From: Dickeya oryzae
GTDB lineage: Bacteria > Pseudomonadota > Gammaproteobacteria > Enterobacterales > Enterobacteriaceae
DNA length: 64,000 bases
Direction of reading: 5' to 3'
NCBI RefSeq assembly: GCF_009372235.1
Contig: NZ_SULL01000006.1
Location: forward strand, 124,001-188,000
Shown in pieces: positions 18,290 through 27,236 of the stretch. Within the stretch, counting starts at the first letter, position 1. Every line of letters starts with the position of its first letter. The notes under the pieces are model-generated. The model saw only the letters and a list, made by a program, of their open reading frames with translations. It ran no database searches and had not been told where the DNA came from. The position numbers and the translations under genes were made by a program.

Positions 18290-18381
18290 TATTAGATCGC
18301 TGGCAAACACCTTGATTATCGGTAAGTAGGGTTTTCTGGCGTCCCAAACAGTGCTGAGGTGGACGCCTTCGCCGGGTGAGC
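18290..18381 (+). repeat. Structured 3'-end repeat, copy 1 (after rhaM)
   Basis: Begins a few bases after the rhaM stop. The most conserved core is GTGCTGAGGTGG-n-CG-n-CTTCGCCGGGTGAGC (18351-18381), followed by a hairpin GCCAC-CG-CGTGGC. A second copy in the same orientation relative to its gene lies after the M20 peptidase gene (29578-29780), where the hairpin sequence differs but still pairs. Confidence 0.65.
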
Positions 18382-18660
18382 CACCGCGTGGCGGTCGTCA
18401 CCGACATCCATTCATACTATTATTTTTTTTGTGTGAAACGGCGTGATTCACAGAATAACGCCGCCCCATCATGACATCACGTCATCAATATTTTCTGACC
18501 CATAAAAACGATAAAAAATCACCCATCGTTGTCACAAAAACGCCGTTCCAAAAATAAAAAACAATTTGCCAAAATGATGACCAGAACCTATCACGGGAAT
18601 AAATTTTTGAATTACCATGCCGTTATTAAAGATACCGTCCGTTAATAAAAGAAAGCAGCG

Positions 18661-20256
18661 ATGAAAAAACTCTCACAATTAACTGTCTTCTCCAAACTCC
18701 TGCTCGGTTTCTCTGTGCTCATTGTCATGATGTTGTTGTTGGGGGTTGTGGCTATCTACCAGCTCAACGCCAGTGATAATAATGTGGTCACGTTTAAAGA
18801 CAGCCGTATGCCGGGGGTGCGTTATACACTGGAAATGCGCGGCATGCTGTCGGAAATTCGACTGCAGCAGGTGCAATATATCGCCTCAAAAACCCCGCAA
18901 GAAGTCGAAGGCCATCGGGTTGAATTACTACAGGATCAGGATCTGTTTCTTAAGGCGCAGGCTAACTACGCCAGCCTGCTGAAGAATGCACCACAGGAAA
19001 AACAAGCCTTATTCAATCAGGTGGTGGATAACTTTAAGAACTTTGTCGATGTTAATGCCAAGGTCATCGAGGCTGTTAACGGTGGGAAGCTGGACGAAGC
19101 CAGCAAAATCAGCGGTGCCGTTTCCTCCAAATACCGCACCCAGTTAATGAAAGATCTGGCGCAATTGGTGGATATGGAAATTGCCACTGGCGATCAGGCC
19201 GGGGCAGCGTCAGAGGAAGGCTATCAGCATGCGCTGTATATGCTCTCCGGTCTGCTGGTGCTGGCACTTATCGCCACCGCGGTTATCACGACACTGATCA
19301 CCCGTAGTCTGTCGCGCCAATTGGGTGGCGAGCCGGATTATGCCGCCTCAATCATGAACCAGGTGGCATCAGGCAATCTGTGCGTGCCGATTGCGCTTCG
19401 CCACGGCGACACCACCAGCTTACTGGCGACCATGAAGTTAATGAACGACAAGCTGGCGGAAATCATCCGGGGTATTGTTGATGGCAGCGAGTCTATTTCA
19501 CTGGCCGCCAGCGAAATAGCGCAGGGTAACAGCGACTTGTCACAGCGTACCGAAGAGCAGGCCGCATCGCTGGTGCAAACCTCCTCCAACATGCAGCAGA
19601 TTACCGAAACGGTAAAACGTAACGCGGACAACGCCCATCAGGCCAGCGAGCTGGCACGGCAAACCTCGCAGACGGCGGTGCACGGCGGCAACGTGGTGGA
19701 TGACATGCTCAAGCGGATGCATGAAATCTCCCACAGTTCGCAGAAGATCGTCGATATTATCTCGGTGATTGAAGGCATCGCCTTCCAGACCAATATTCTG
19801 GCGCTCAACGCGGCGGTGGAAGCGGCCCGTGCCGGTGAGCAAGGTAAGGGATTTGCTGTTGTGGCCGGTGAAGTGCGTAACCTGGCGCAAAAGAGTGCCA
19901 ACGCCGCCAAAGAGATCAAAACGCTGATCGAAGGTACGGTCGAGAAAATTACCGATGGCTCCCGCCATGCGGATACCGCCAATCAGGCGATGGAGGACAT
20001 CGTCAGTTCAGTCAACAAAGTCACCGACATCGTGGCTGAAATCTCGATGGCGTCCAACGAACAGCATCAGGGGATTAAGGAAATCAGCGTCGCCATCGAT
20101 CAGATGGATCGCGTCACCCAGCAGAACGCGGCGCTGGTCGAGCAAGCCGCGACTGCCGCACAGTCCATGACGGAACAAGGCGAGCAGTTGCGCGACTCAG
20201 TTCGCTTCTTCCAGTTAAACGCGCAGGCTCAGCAATCCGCACTGCGTCTTAACTAA
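18661..20256 (+). CDS. Methyl-accepting chemotaxis protein
   Basis: A 531-residue transmembrane chemoreceptor. There is an N-terminal membrane helix at about 12-33, a periplasmic four-helix-bundle type sensor to about 190, a second membrane helix at about 192-212, a HAMP domain, and a cytoplasmic signalling region with the hairpin tip IAFQTNILALNAAVEAARAG near residue 375. It signals through CheW/CheA. The C terminus ends QQSALRLN and lacks an NWETF-type tether pentapeptide, so adaptation would rely on other receptors. The ligand is unknown; proximity to rha genes does not show that it senses rhamnose. Confidence 0.93.
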   Translation: MKKLSQLTVFSKLLLGFSVLIVMMLLLGVVAIYQLNASDNNVVTFKDSRMPGVRYTLEMRGMLSEIRLQQVQYIASKTPQEVEGHRVELLQDQDLFLKAQANYASLLKNAPQEKQALFNQVVDNFKNFVDVNAKVIEAVNGGKLDEASKISGAVSSKYRTQLMKDLAQLVDMEIATGDQAGAASEEGYQHALYMLSGLLVLALIATAVITTLITRSLSRQLGGEPDYAASIMNQVASGNLCVPIALRHGDTTSLLATMKLMNDKLAEIIRGIVDGSESISLAASEIAQGNSDLSQRTEEQAASLVQTSSNMQQITETVKRNADNAHQASELARQTSQTAVHGGNVVDDMLKRMHEISHSSQKIVDIISVIEGIAFQTNILALNAAVEAARAGEQGKGFAVVAGEVRNLAQKSANAAKEIKTLIEGTVEKITDGSRHADTANQAMEDIVSSVNKVTDIVAEISMASNEQHQGIKEISVAIDQMDRVTQQNAALVEQAATAAQSMTEQGEQLRDSVRFFQLNAQAQQSALRLN

Positions 20257-20264
20257 CCGATACA

Positions 20265-20298
20265 AACAAACGGGCCGTCCTACGACAGCCCGTTTGTT
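20265..20298. terminator. Terminator hairpin after the chemoreceptor gene
   Basis: An 11-bp perfect stem, AACAAACGGGC (20265-20275) with GCCCGTTTGTT (20288-20298), 12-nt loop, starts 9 bp after the stop. The downstream U-tract is weak. The gene on the other side is convergent, so it may act in both directions. Confidence 0.7.
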
Positions 20299-20386
20299 CT
20301 ACCTTATCCGCTCCACCCGGTTCTTCTACTGCGCTCAATCCCCTTTTCTCCTGACCGTTATCCCCCGCTACCCGAAGGGATGCGTT

Positions 20387-21193
20387 TCACTGCTCATCAG
20401 GCAGGGTTTTCAGTGCCAGGGAGAGCGCCTGTGCGGTCTGGCGTAACGGCGTTAACAACGTTTCTTCATCGATTTGGCGTAACTTGGCCGAAGAGAGTGA
20501 CAGCGAAATGGCGTACTTCACCCGCTGATCCGCATCAAATACCGGTGCCGCCATGCAGGATACGCCGACTTCATGCTCTTCCCTGTCGAACGCGACCCCA
20601 CGCCGACGCACGTCTTCCAGTTCCCGCTGCATGTGCCACGGATCGGTAATGGTAGAGGGGGTCAGCTTGCGAATAGGCGTCTGATGCTTGTTCCAGTAGG
20701 CAAAGAGCGCGTCGTCCGTATCATCGGCTAAGAATAGCTTCCCCATCGCCGAGCTGAATAACGTCATCTGCTGCCCCAGATAGGCGAGGGTACGCAACAT
20801 ACCGATAGTCGGCTCCTGCTTATGGATCAAAATGCAGTAATCGCCTTCACGTCTGGAAAAATTGACGGTCTCACCGGTCGCCGCGTTCAATGCCTGCAAC
20901 GGCGGTGCAATCAGTCGCAGCACCTCTGGCGGTGCCAGTGATGTCTGCCCGACGGTAATAAACCGGGTGGTCAAACGATAGCTGCCCGCCGCAGGTGCCG
21001 GGGTCACGTAGCCGCAGGCCTGCAACCCCTGCAACAAGCGATGCACGGTACTTTTATTAAGCTGGGCCAAGCCTGCCAGGTGGGCCAGCGGGCAACCATT
21101 CGGGTAATTGCTTAAAATCTCAAGCAGTAGAAATCCCCGTAACAGGCTCTGATTACCCGCCGGTTTCTCATGACTGTGCGACAACGCTCCCAT
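20387..21193 (-). CDS. plaR: IclR-family regulator, PlaR/YiaJ type
   Basis: A 268-residue IclR regulator. The N-terminal winged HTH (PNGCPLAHLAGLAQLNKSTVHRLLQGLQACGYVTPAPAAGSYRLTT in part, residues about 30-75) is nearly the same as in E. coli YiaJ/PlaR, and the C-terminal effector domain keeps GMLRTLAYLGQ, SAMGKL and DREEHEVGVSC. In E. coli it represses the yiaK-S operon for ascorbate and related sugars. No yia genes lie beside it here, so it is an orphan in this window. The symbol is given by similarity; the regulated genes are unknown. Confidence 0.78.
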   Translation of the reverse strand: MGALSHSHEKPAGNQSLLRGFLLLEILSNYPNGCPLAHLAGLAQLNKSTVHRLLQGLQACGYVTPAPAAGSYRLTTRFITVGQTSLAPPEVLRLIAPPLQALNAATGETVNFSRREGDYCILIHKQEPTIGMLRTLAYLGQQMTLFSSAMGKLFLADDTDDALFAYWNKHQTPIRKLTPSTITDPWHMQRELEDVRRRGVAFDREEHEVGVSCMAAPVFDADQRVKYAISLSLSSAKLRQIDEETLLTPLRQTAQALSLALKTLPDEQ

Positions 21194-21366
21194 CCATCCG
21201 TCCCTCTGACTGAATAGTTTCGCTTATCGATAGCATGATTCGACATTATATGACGTGATCCCAGCCGCTCTGCGTGTACATCACCGCCATTTTTCATCAC
21301 CGATGACAGCCCAACGATTACCGGGACAGCCAAAAACCGTCGACGCAGCGCCCGAACAGGCCGTTG

Positions 21367-22077
21367 TCAGACCAGCCAGGGGTGCCAGGCGTTAAAGCGT
21401 TCACGCACCTGCGGGTCAGGCTGCGTTGGGTCACCGTTCACTTCCCCCGACAGTTTGGCAAGAAAATCCACCAGCCAGGAGGCATTCACTTCAGCAATGC
21501 GTTTCCCCTCTGCCGTATTCATGGTTTCTGGCAGGCGCATCAGTTTGACGCGGAAGTGATCCAGCGTGTAGTGGCGATCGTCCAGCTCACGTTCGCAGGC
21601 AAACAAGTCTTGCGCGTCAAATAACGGACGCCCCATCATGCCTGCCACATAAAACACCCGCGCCAGACCCAGCGCACCGAGTGAATCCAGCCGGTCGGCA
21701 TCCTGCACGATTTTAGCTTCCAGCGTTTCGGCGGGGATACCGGCGCTAAAACTGTGCGCTTCAACCGCATGGAACAGCGCCGAATGCAGCTCGCGGGGGA
21801 AATCAGGAAAATCACGCGACACAATACGCACCGCTTCTTCCGCCGCCATACGTGATGCCCGGCTGCGATCTGGATGATTTTTCGGCACCAGCACAATGTC
21901 ATGCAAATACGCCGCAGCGATAATCACCCGCAGATCGCCCCCTTCTTTTTGTTGAATGTGACGGGCACTATTAGCCACCCGCACCAGATGGTGGTGATCA
22001 TGCGCACCATCGGTGGAGTCCGCCAAATGCCGGGTGACGTATTGACTGAGTTCCTGCTCAAAACCGGGTAAATCCAT
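21367..22077 (-). CDS. yedJ: HD-domain phosphohydrolase, YedJ family
   Basis: A 236-residue protein like E. coli YedJ. The HD-type metal ligands are visible as DGAHDHHHLVRV near residue 22, YLHDIV near 55 and IVQDADRLDSLGALGLARVF near 130. Family members hydrolyse phosphate esters, but the natural substrate of YedJ is not known to me. The start follows AGGAG. It is 173 bp upstream of plaR on the same strand and probably separately transcribed. Confidence 0.85.
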   Translation of the reverse strand: MDLPGFEQELSQYVTRHLADSTDGAHDHHHLVRVANSARHIQQKEGGDLRVIIAAAYLHDIVLVPKNHPDRSRASRMAAEEAVRIVSRDFPDFPRELHSALFHAVEAHSFSAGIPAETLEAKIVQDADRLDSLGALGLARVFYVAGMMGRPLFDAQDLFACERELDDRHYTLDHFRVKLMRLPETMNTAEGKRIAEVNASWLVDFLAKLSGEVNGDPTQPDPQVRERFNAWHPWLV

Positions 22078-22347
22078 GCTGTACTCCTGTGTTCCTCTGC
22101 CTACTGTGACAGAATAGCCAGAAAGTCATGACAACAACATGACTGATACATTCAGTGTTTTTCTGCAAATTTGATAATAAGCGATGAAATTATTTAAACA
22201 AAAAATGTTTATTACTCGTTTTGTCAATAAATAAACATTTACTTTCTCAGCAACACATTATTATATTTACCGTCTTACACGATGCCGTAGCGTTTATTTT
22301 CCACTTCCCGCTTACGTCATTTTTTTAATTTACAAAACATGACCTGA

Positions 22348-22373
22348 TATACCCTAAATAATTCGGGTAGCAG
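22348..22373. repeat. Single end of the dispersed palindromic repeat
   Basis: TATACCCTAAATAATTCGGG followed by TAGCAGG resembles the ends of the 6001-6285 element and the inverted end at 37385. No partner end is evident nearby. Confidence 0.5.
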
Positions 22374-22401
22374 GACTCGACGGTGCAGCACATCCTCAGC
22401 G

Positions 22402-22473
22402 GCTGATAGAGCAATCGATGCTGATAAGACAATCGATGCTGATAGAACGAGCAACGCTGATAAAGCAATCGGC
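22402..22473. repeat. Four tandem 18-bp imperfect repeats
   Basis: Four consecutive 18-nt units each begin GCTGATA: 22402, 22420, 22438 and 22456 (first unit GCTGATAGAGCAATCGAT). They lie just upstream of an MFS gene, in a gap (22078-22544) that is otherwise AT-rich and empty. As 18 is a multiple of three, the leftward frame reads repeated LSAS-type residues, but that frame has no good start. Confidence 0.75.
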
Positions 22474-22544
22474 AAGGATGGCGAAAAAAACCGGCGTATC
22501 CGCCACCTGAACATGACGGGGATGCTGTCAGGGGTATTTATCCC

Positions 22545-23774
22545 ATGAGTCCGGTTTTGCTATTTTTCCTCACATTGGTGTTTATCGCCGATGGCTTGAT
22601 GGTGTTCCTTATTCCGGTACTGGTCTATGCCGAAACCCAAAGCCTGACCTATTCCGGCTTGTCTTATATGCTATGGTGGCTGCCACGTATCGTGATAACC
22701 CCGGCGCTCGGCGTATTGATTGACCGTTTGGGGGTGCGCCCTGTATCCATCGCTTCCGATGCGCTCAAGGCATTCGGTTGCCTGCTGCTGTGCCTGGTAC
22801 TGAATTTTAACGAGCAACCGTTGATCCTGGCCTTAACCTGTGGGTTGCTGGGTGCGGGAGTTTCCATCGGTAACGCACAAACCATTACTGCCGTGGAAAA
22901 GCTGATCGCCGCCCACAGCCGTCATATTGACCGTGATGCTAATATATTGACCCGATTAGATTTACTCGGCATGGTGCTGGGGCCGCTGATCGGTATGGTG
23001 TTATACGAATACGGTTTTCTGACGCTGCTGTATATTGCCGCTACACTCTATTTATGCAATGCATATTATTTTCTGACTTCTCGCCTGTTTACTTTCACAT
23101 CAGACGATGTATCAGAAAATAAAATGAATACACCACAACCTACCAAAATAAATTCATTTCCGTTACTAACGATCATCAAAAGTCCATTTATTATTTTGAT
23201 GATCGTACTGGCGCTAGGAAATAATATGTTTGATGGGTTAGTGGAGTCTAGCGGTGCGGCATTGATTGAAAACCGAATGGGATTATCAGTGAAATATTTT
23301 GGTTTCATTGATATCTGCGCCGGTGCGGCAGGATTTTTATCCACGCTGGTTTATGGTGCCGCCCTCAAGCGTCTGAGCCGGGAAACGCTGCTGGCGATCG
23401 GACTGGGCCTTATCGTCATCGCGTCGCTGCTGCTGACCACGACGCTCGACCAGTTAGGGCCTTTCCTGACCTTCTATTCACTGGGTATTGTCGGCAAGGT
23501 ATTTACCGGCAATATCATGCGAACACTGCGCCTGACGCTCATCCCCTACGAGCGACTGGCCAGCACCTCATCGCTCATTGTGCTGTTGAACCAGTCAGTG
23601 CTGCCGTTGATGGGGGTCTTTCTGTATTTGTCCGAGCACGAAGGCTGGCCGCTGACCCGATTTATGCATATCGCTATCACGCTCTCGCTACTGGCAGGCA
23701 TCGGGTTGTTGATTGGCCTGCGGCGTAGGCAGGCCCCCCCTCAGCAAGAGACGCCCTCTCCATCCTGCGAGTAA
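22545..23774 (+). CDS. MFS transporter, probable exporter
   Basis: A 409-residue major facilitator with about 12 hydrophobic segments; the loop after segment 2 has the family-type GVLIDRLGVRPV (about residues 56-67). A hydrophilic stretch near residues 185-200 separates the two halves. It is like the EntS-type MFS group in general form. The substrate cannot be told. The start lies 10 nt after AGGGG. It is monocistronic, and the middle of the gene (around 23050-23330) is more AT-rich than its ends. Confidence 0.8.
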   Translation: MSPVLLFFLTLVFIADGLMVFLIPVLVYAETQSLTYSGLSYMLWWLPRIVITPALGVLIDRLGVRPVSIASDALKAFGCLLLCLVLNFNEQPLILALTCGLLGAGVSIGNAQTITAVEKLIAAHSRHIDRDANILTRLDLLGMVLGPLIGMVLYEYGFLTLLYIAATLYLCNAYYFLTSRLFTFTSDDVSENKMNTPQPTKINSFPLLTIIKSPFIILMIVLALGNNMFDGLVESSGAALIENRMGLSVKYFGFIDICAGAAGFLSTLVYGAALKRLSRETLLAIGLGLIVIASLLLTTTLDQLGPFLTFYSLGIVGKVFTGNIMRTLRLTLIPYERLASTSSLIVLLNQSVLPLMGVFLYLSEHEGWPLTRFMHIAITLSLLAGIGLLIGLRRRQAPPQQETPSPSCE

Positions 23775-23872
23775 CCGGTCTGCGTATCCGATGAGGGTGG
23801 CAAGGCGTCAGCAGGCCATCCTATTCCCCGCAACCATCGAAGACATGATGACCTCTGATCTGTGCTGACTAT

Positions 23873-25333
23873 TCAGCTACGCCAGAAAGATGAAGAAAAC
23901 AGTACCAGAATTGGGTAAATCTCCAGACGTCCCATTATCATCGCCAGGCACATTAACCACTTGGCACCGTTACTCAGGCCGCCAAAACCATCAGCCGTTG
24001 CCCCCAGCCCCAGGCCCATATTATTAATACACGCCGCTACGGTTGAAAATGACGTTACCAGGTCATACCCCATCTGATTTAGCGAAAAAATAAACACACA
24101 ACTGAAAAAAATGTAGAGAAAGAAAAAGCTCCATACTGAACGGATGACATTTTCCTGTAAGGTGACATTGTTGATTTTTACCGTGCAAATAGCATTAGGA
24201 CGAACCAGTTGTTCCAGTTCGCGTTTGCTTTGCTTATAAAGAATCAACAGTCGTAATGCCTTGATACCACCGCAAGTAGAGCCAATACAGCCGCCGAAAA
24301 AACTGGAAGCCATGAGAAAAATCACCACATGCTCCGGCCATTTGGCGTAACCACTGGTTGCCAGACCATTGTCAGTCATGACTGACGCCGTCATGAAAAA
24401 ACCGTGCACGAAAGCATCTTGTGCATCGAATACATTCAGACGATACAACTCACCGCACACCACCGCCGCCACCAGTGCAAATATCAGCAGGTAAAAACGC
24501 AGTTCAGGGTTATAGAAGAGAGGTTTCAGGCTACGCCGATATAATGCCACGTAATACAGAATAAAGTTCACACCGGCCAACAGAGAAAACACCCCACCGA
24601 CCATTTCAATATAGCTATTCGCATAATAACCGAGGCTATCCGTTTTACTGGAGAATCCCCCCAGCGATACGGTAGAGAGTGCGTGACATAAGGCATCGAA
24701 CCAGGACATGCCAGCCAGCCAGTAAGCCAATGCACAGGCTATAGCCAGCAGCGAATAAACGCCCCAGAGTTGTCGTGAGGTATCGGCCAGCCGGGGAGTT
24801 AATCTTTCTTCTTTAAATGGTCCCGGCGTTTCAGACTGGTACAACCTGGCCCCCCCGATACCCAACATTGGCAACAAAGCGACAGCGACAACAATCACGC
24901 CTAATCCACCAATGAAATTCAGTTGGGAACGGTAAAACAATATTGATTTAGGCAAATTGTCGATATTACTCAGCACCGAGCCGCCCGTCGTGGTAATGCC
25001 GGACACACCTTCAAACATGGCATCAGTGAATGAAATATTCAGATCACTACTAATCGTCAGAGGCAGTGCGCTAATCAATGAGAATAACAACCAGAAAATC
25101 ACGATGATCAGAAATCCTTCACGGGGAAATACCCGTGAAAATTGCTGTCGGGTATACCTCCACCCCACGACCCCTATCGGAAATACCAGCAAAAATGTAT
25201 ATAAAAAAGCGAAAAAACTCTTTTCCCTAAACCAGAGCGCGACCAGTGATGGTGGCAGCATCGAAAGACTATAAAGCATGATGAGAAAGCTACAGAGACG
25301 CGTAATTACCATAAGCTGGCTTGTTGTAATCAT
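23873..25333 (-). CDS. TrkH/TrkG-family potassium uptake protein
   Basis: A 486-residue inner-membrane cation channel of the SKT family; E. coli TrkH has 483 residues. The four pore loops are visible: GITTTGGSVLSN near 115, STVSLGGFSSK near 221, MTDNGLATSGY near 320 and INNMGLGLG near 437. The filter glycine is kept in each. It normally works with the cytoplasmic NAD-binding TrkA, which is not encoded nearby. The third loop reads TDNG where E. coli TrkH has TTAG, so this is probably a divergent paralogue. Confidence 0.9.
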   Translation of the reverse strand: MITTSQLMVITRLCSFLIMLYSLSMLPPSLVALWFREKSFFAFLYTFLLVFPIGVVGWRYTRQQFSRVFPREGFLIIVIFWLLFSLISALPLTISSDLNISFTDAMFEGVSGITTTGGSVLSNIDNLPKSILFYRSQLNFIGGLGVIVVAVALLPMLGIGGARLYQSETPGPFKEERLTPRLADTSRQLWGVYSLLAIACALAYWLAGMSWFDALCHALSTVSLGGFSSKTDSLGYYANSYIEMVGGVFSLLAGVNFILYYVALYRRSLKPLFYNPELRFYLLIFALVAAVVCGELYRLNVFDAQDAFVHGFFMTASVMTDNGLATSGYAKWPEHVVIFLMASSFFGGCIGSTCGGIKALRLLILYKQSKRELEQLVRPNAICTVKINNVTLQENVIRSVWSFFFLYIFFSCVFIFSLNQMGYDLVTSFSTVAACINNMGLGLGATADGFGGLSNGAKWLMCLAMIMGRLEIYPILVLFSSSFWRS

Positions 25334-25918
25334 TACATGCCCTTACTGCAAGGGGTTACACCGGCATACTTCGGCAGAAAGAAAAAACGCTCACGTTTAA
25401 ACCCCAACAACACGTCAGGTACGTATCGGAGCAAAACAATATTCATGGTTCGGGCAATCAGGCCATCACATCAGCAATATTAAAGTATGGTCACGATGAT
25501 GCGCTCTCTCAATGTCTGGCGATAAACTCACCCGCCTCCTGCGGCAACATTCTGGGCAGGGCATTTCAGCGTATGTCAAAAAGTATAAAAAATTTATAAA
25601 CATGAAGCGACTTCCGCTGTCCGTTTCGCAAGCCGACGTCTGCGTATGCAGAGCAAGCCGCCACGCCAGAGCGCATGCCGTCAGGGCTGAGCGCCTATTC
25701 AATAACACGAATACATACAATCACCGTTGGTGATTACCGCACAAAATGCAAAATCAGTGTACGTCTGGTTACGAATCCCTCTCCACCGCATGACACATAA
25801 TAGGTGGTTATGCACGTAAGATAAACTGCGCAATTGCCGTGCCGCTACCGGCAACTACAGCGATGACAAAGCCAGTACAACAGCTTTATCTTTTTACTCT
25901 CAACCACCTGGAGACAAT
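25334..25918. other. Intergenic region between trkH-like and chorismate mutase genes
   Basis: 585 bp carrying the promoters of two divergent genes. A 73-codon plus-strand frame at 25512-25733 has a biased composition and no clear ribosome site. I saw no convincing gene, RNA or operator. Confidence 0.5.
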
Positions 25919-26449
25919 ATGTTACGGACAATGTGTCTGGCAGCCTGCCTGATCAGCACCAGTGCACTGGCAGCGGAAAGCGCCGATTTAGCCTCACTGG
26001 TTAACCAACGCCTCAGCTACATGAAAGATGTGGCTGGCTACAAAGCGGCTCATCATCTGGCGATTGAGGACCTGCAACAAGAGGATAACGTACTGAAAGC
26101 CAGCCGACAGCAGGCTACGCAGTATGGGCTGGATGCCGATTCCGTTACCCCTTTTATTCAAGCGCAGATGGATGCCGCCAAGGCGATTCAGTATCGTTAC
26201 CGCGCTGACTGGCTGGCCGTGCCGGAGAAAGATTGGCAGCCGCGTCCGTTAGACGAAGTGCGCGCCCAAATCGCTAAACTGAACGGTGTCCTGCTGCAAC
26301 AACTCGCCGGTACACTGCACAAACAAGGCGGCAGCCTGAGCCAGTTGAATCACACGGCGTTTATGCACGCCGTTACGCAGAAGAACCTCAGCGAGCACGA
26401 CAAGGCGCGTTTGTACAACGCCCTGAAACAAGCCAAATTGCAGAAATAA
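25919..26449 (+). CDS. Periplasmic chorismate mutase (AroQ gamma type)
   Basis: A 176-residue secreted chorismate mutase converting chorismate to prephenate. There is a short signal peptide (residues 1-18, ending SALA before AES). The all-helical AroQ catalytic domain starts LVNQRLSYMKDVAGYKAAH, with the conserved Arg and Lys, and continues with EDNVLKASRQQA. The C-terminal half is the regulatory-like extension of the exported gamma class. The start follows GGAG. Exported AroQ enzymes are known in plant and animal pathogens and have been suggested to lower host salicylate precursors. No other aromatic genes are adjacent. Confidence 0.88.
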   Translation: MLRTMCLAACLISTSALAAESADLASLVNQRLSYMKDVAGYKAAHHLAIEDLQQEDNVLKASRQQATQYGLDADSVTPFIQAQMDAAKAIQYRYRADWLAVPEKDWQPRPLDEVRAQIAKLNGVLLQQLAGTLHKQGGSLSQLNHTAFMHAVTQKNLSEHDKARLYNALKQAKLQK

Positions 26450-26670
26450 TCTCTGGCGGCGTGCCCGTTGTGCGCGCCGCTCTCTTCCTGCTTTCCTCCT
26501 CCCGTCCCCTTGTCTTTAGCTCACACGCCACAGAAACCTGTCGCCCCATCGAATCTCTGACGATAAAGTCCCGTGCCATGTTGAATACATTGCGTCATAC
26601 TCATTTTATGCGCAATTTTACTGCGCCATTCACCAACATTAAGACAGATTCTTACTGAGACTCGACCATC

Positions 26671-27171
26671 ATGAAAACCAACGCGACAGCCGACAGCCCA
26701 GACGACAAAGGCCTCAATCTTGACCGATTTGATCTGGCGATTCTGCGTTATCTCCAGTCTGATTCCTCTATTTCCAATGTAGCGCTGGCGGAAAAGGTCA
26801 AGCTCAGCGCCCCCGCCTGTCTGCGGCGTGTGGAACGCCTGAAGCAGATAGGGTTAATCAAAGGCTATGTCGCGCTGCTGAATCCACAGGCATTGAATGT
26901 CGGCATGGTGGTATTAATCGGTGTCGTACTTGATCGCTCCACCCCGAAAAGTTTTGAAGATTTTGAAGCCGCGGTGCAGAAGATCAGCGGTTGCATGGAG
27001 TGCCACGTGGTCACCGGCGAGTTCGACTACATCCTGATGATCCGCACCAAAGACAACCAGAGCTTCAATAAACTGCACGCTGAACAGTTGCTGTTCCTGC
27101 CGGGTGTGCGTCAGATCCGCTCCTTTATCGGCTTGCGGGAAGTGCTCTCGACAACGCAATTGGTGTTTTAA
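26671..27171 (+). CDS. Lrp/AsnC-family regulator (candidate AcdR)
   Basis: A 166-residue Lrp/AsnC protein: an N-terminal HTH (ILRYLQSDSSISNVALAEKVKLSAPACLRRVERL, shown in part; residues about 24-58) and a C-terminal RAM ligand domain (CHVVTGEFDYILMIRT near 110). In ACC-degrading bacteria an Lrp-type regulator, AcdR, controls acdS and is usually encoded divergently. Here the gene is convergent with acdS and separated by 65 bp with a hairpin, so the functional link is likely but not proven. It could also respond to amino acids in general. Confidence 0.8.
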   Translation: MKTNATADSPDDKGLNLDRFDLAILRYLQSDSSISNVALAEKVKLSAPACLRRVERLKQIGLIKGYVALLNPQALNVGMVVLIGVVLDRSTPKSFEDFEAAVQKISGCMECHVVTGEFDYILMIRTKDNQSFNKLHAEQLLFLPGVRQIRSFIGLREVLSTTQLVF

Positions 27172-27192
27172 GGACGCGTGTTGCAAGCAATC

Positions 27193-27214
27193 ACGCCGGG
27201 GGGATCCCCGGCGT
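27193..27214. terminator. Shared hairpin between convergent genes
   Basis: A 9-bp perfect stem ACGCCGGGG / CCCCGGCGT with a GGAT loop lies in the 65 bp between the Lrp-type gene and acdS. No strong T-run on either side; probably a bidirectional terminator or mRNA 3' end. Confidence 0.55.
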
Positions 27215-27236
27215 AGGCAGCACGACACCACCACAC

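Noticed and set aside
22317-22514. A 65-codon leftward frame rich in LSAS repeats
   Set aside because: The repeated residues come from the 18-bp tandem DNA repeat; the start lacks a ribosome site.
25512-25733. A 73-codon plus-strand frame before the chorismate mutase gene
   Set aside because: Biased composition, no ribosome site and no recognisable family; treated as intergenic.
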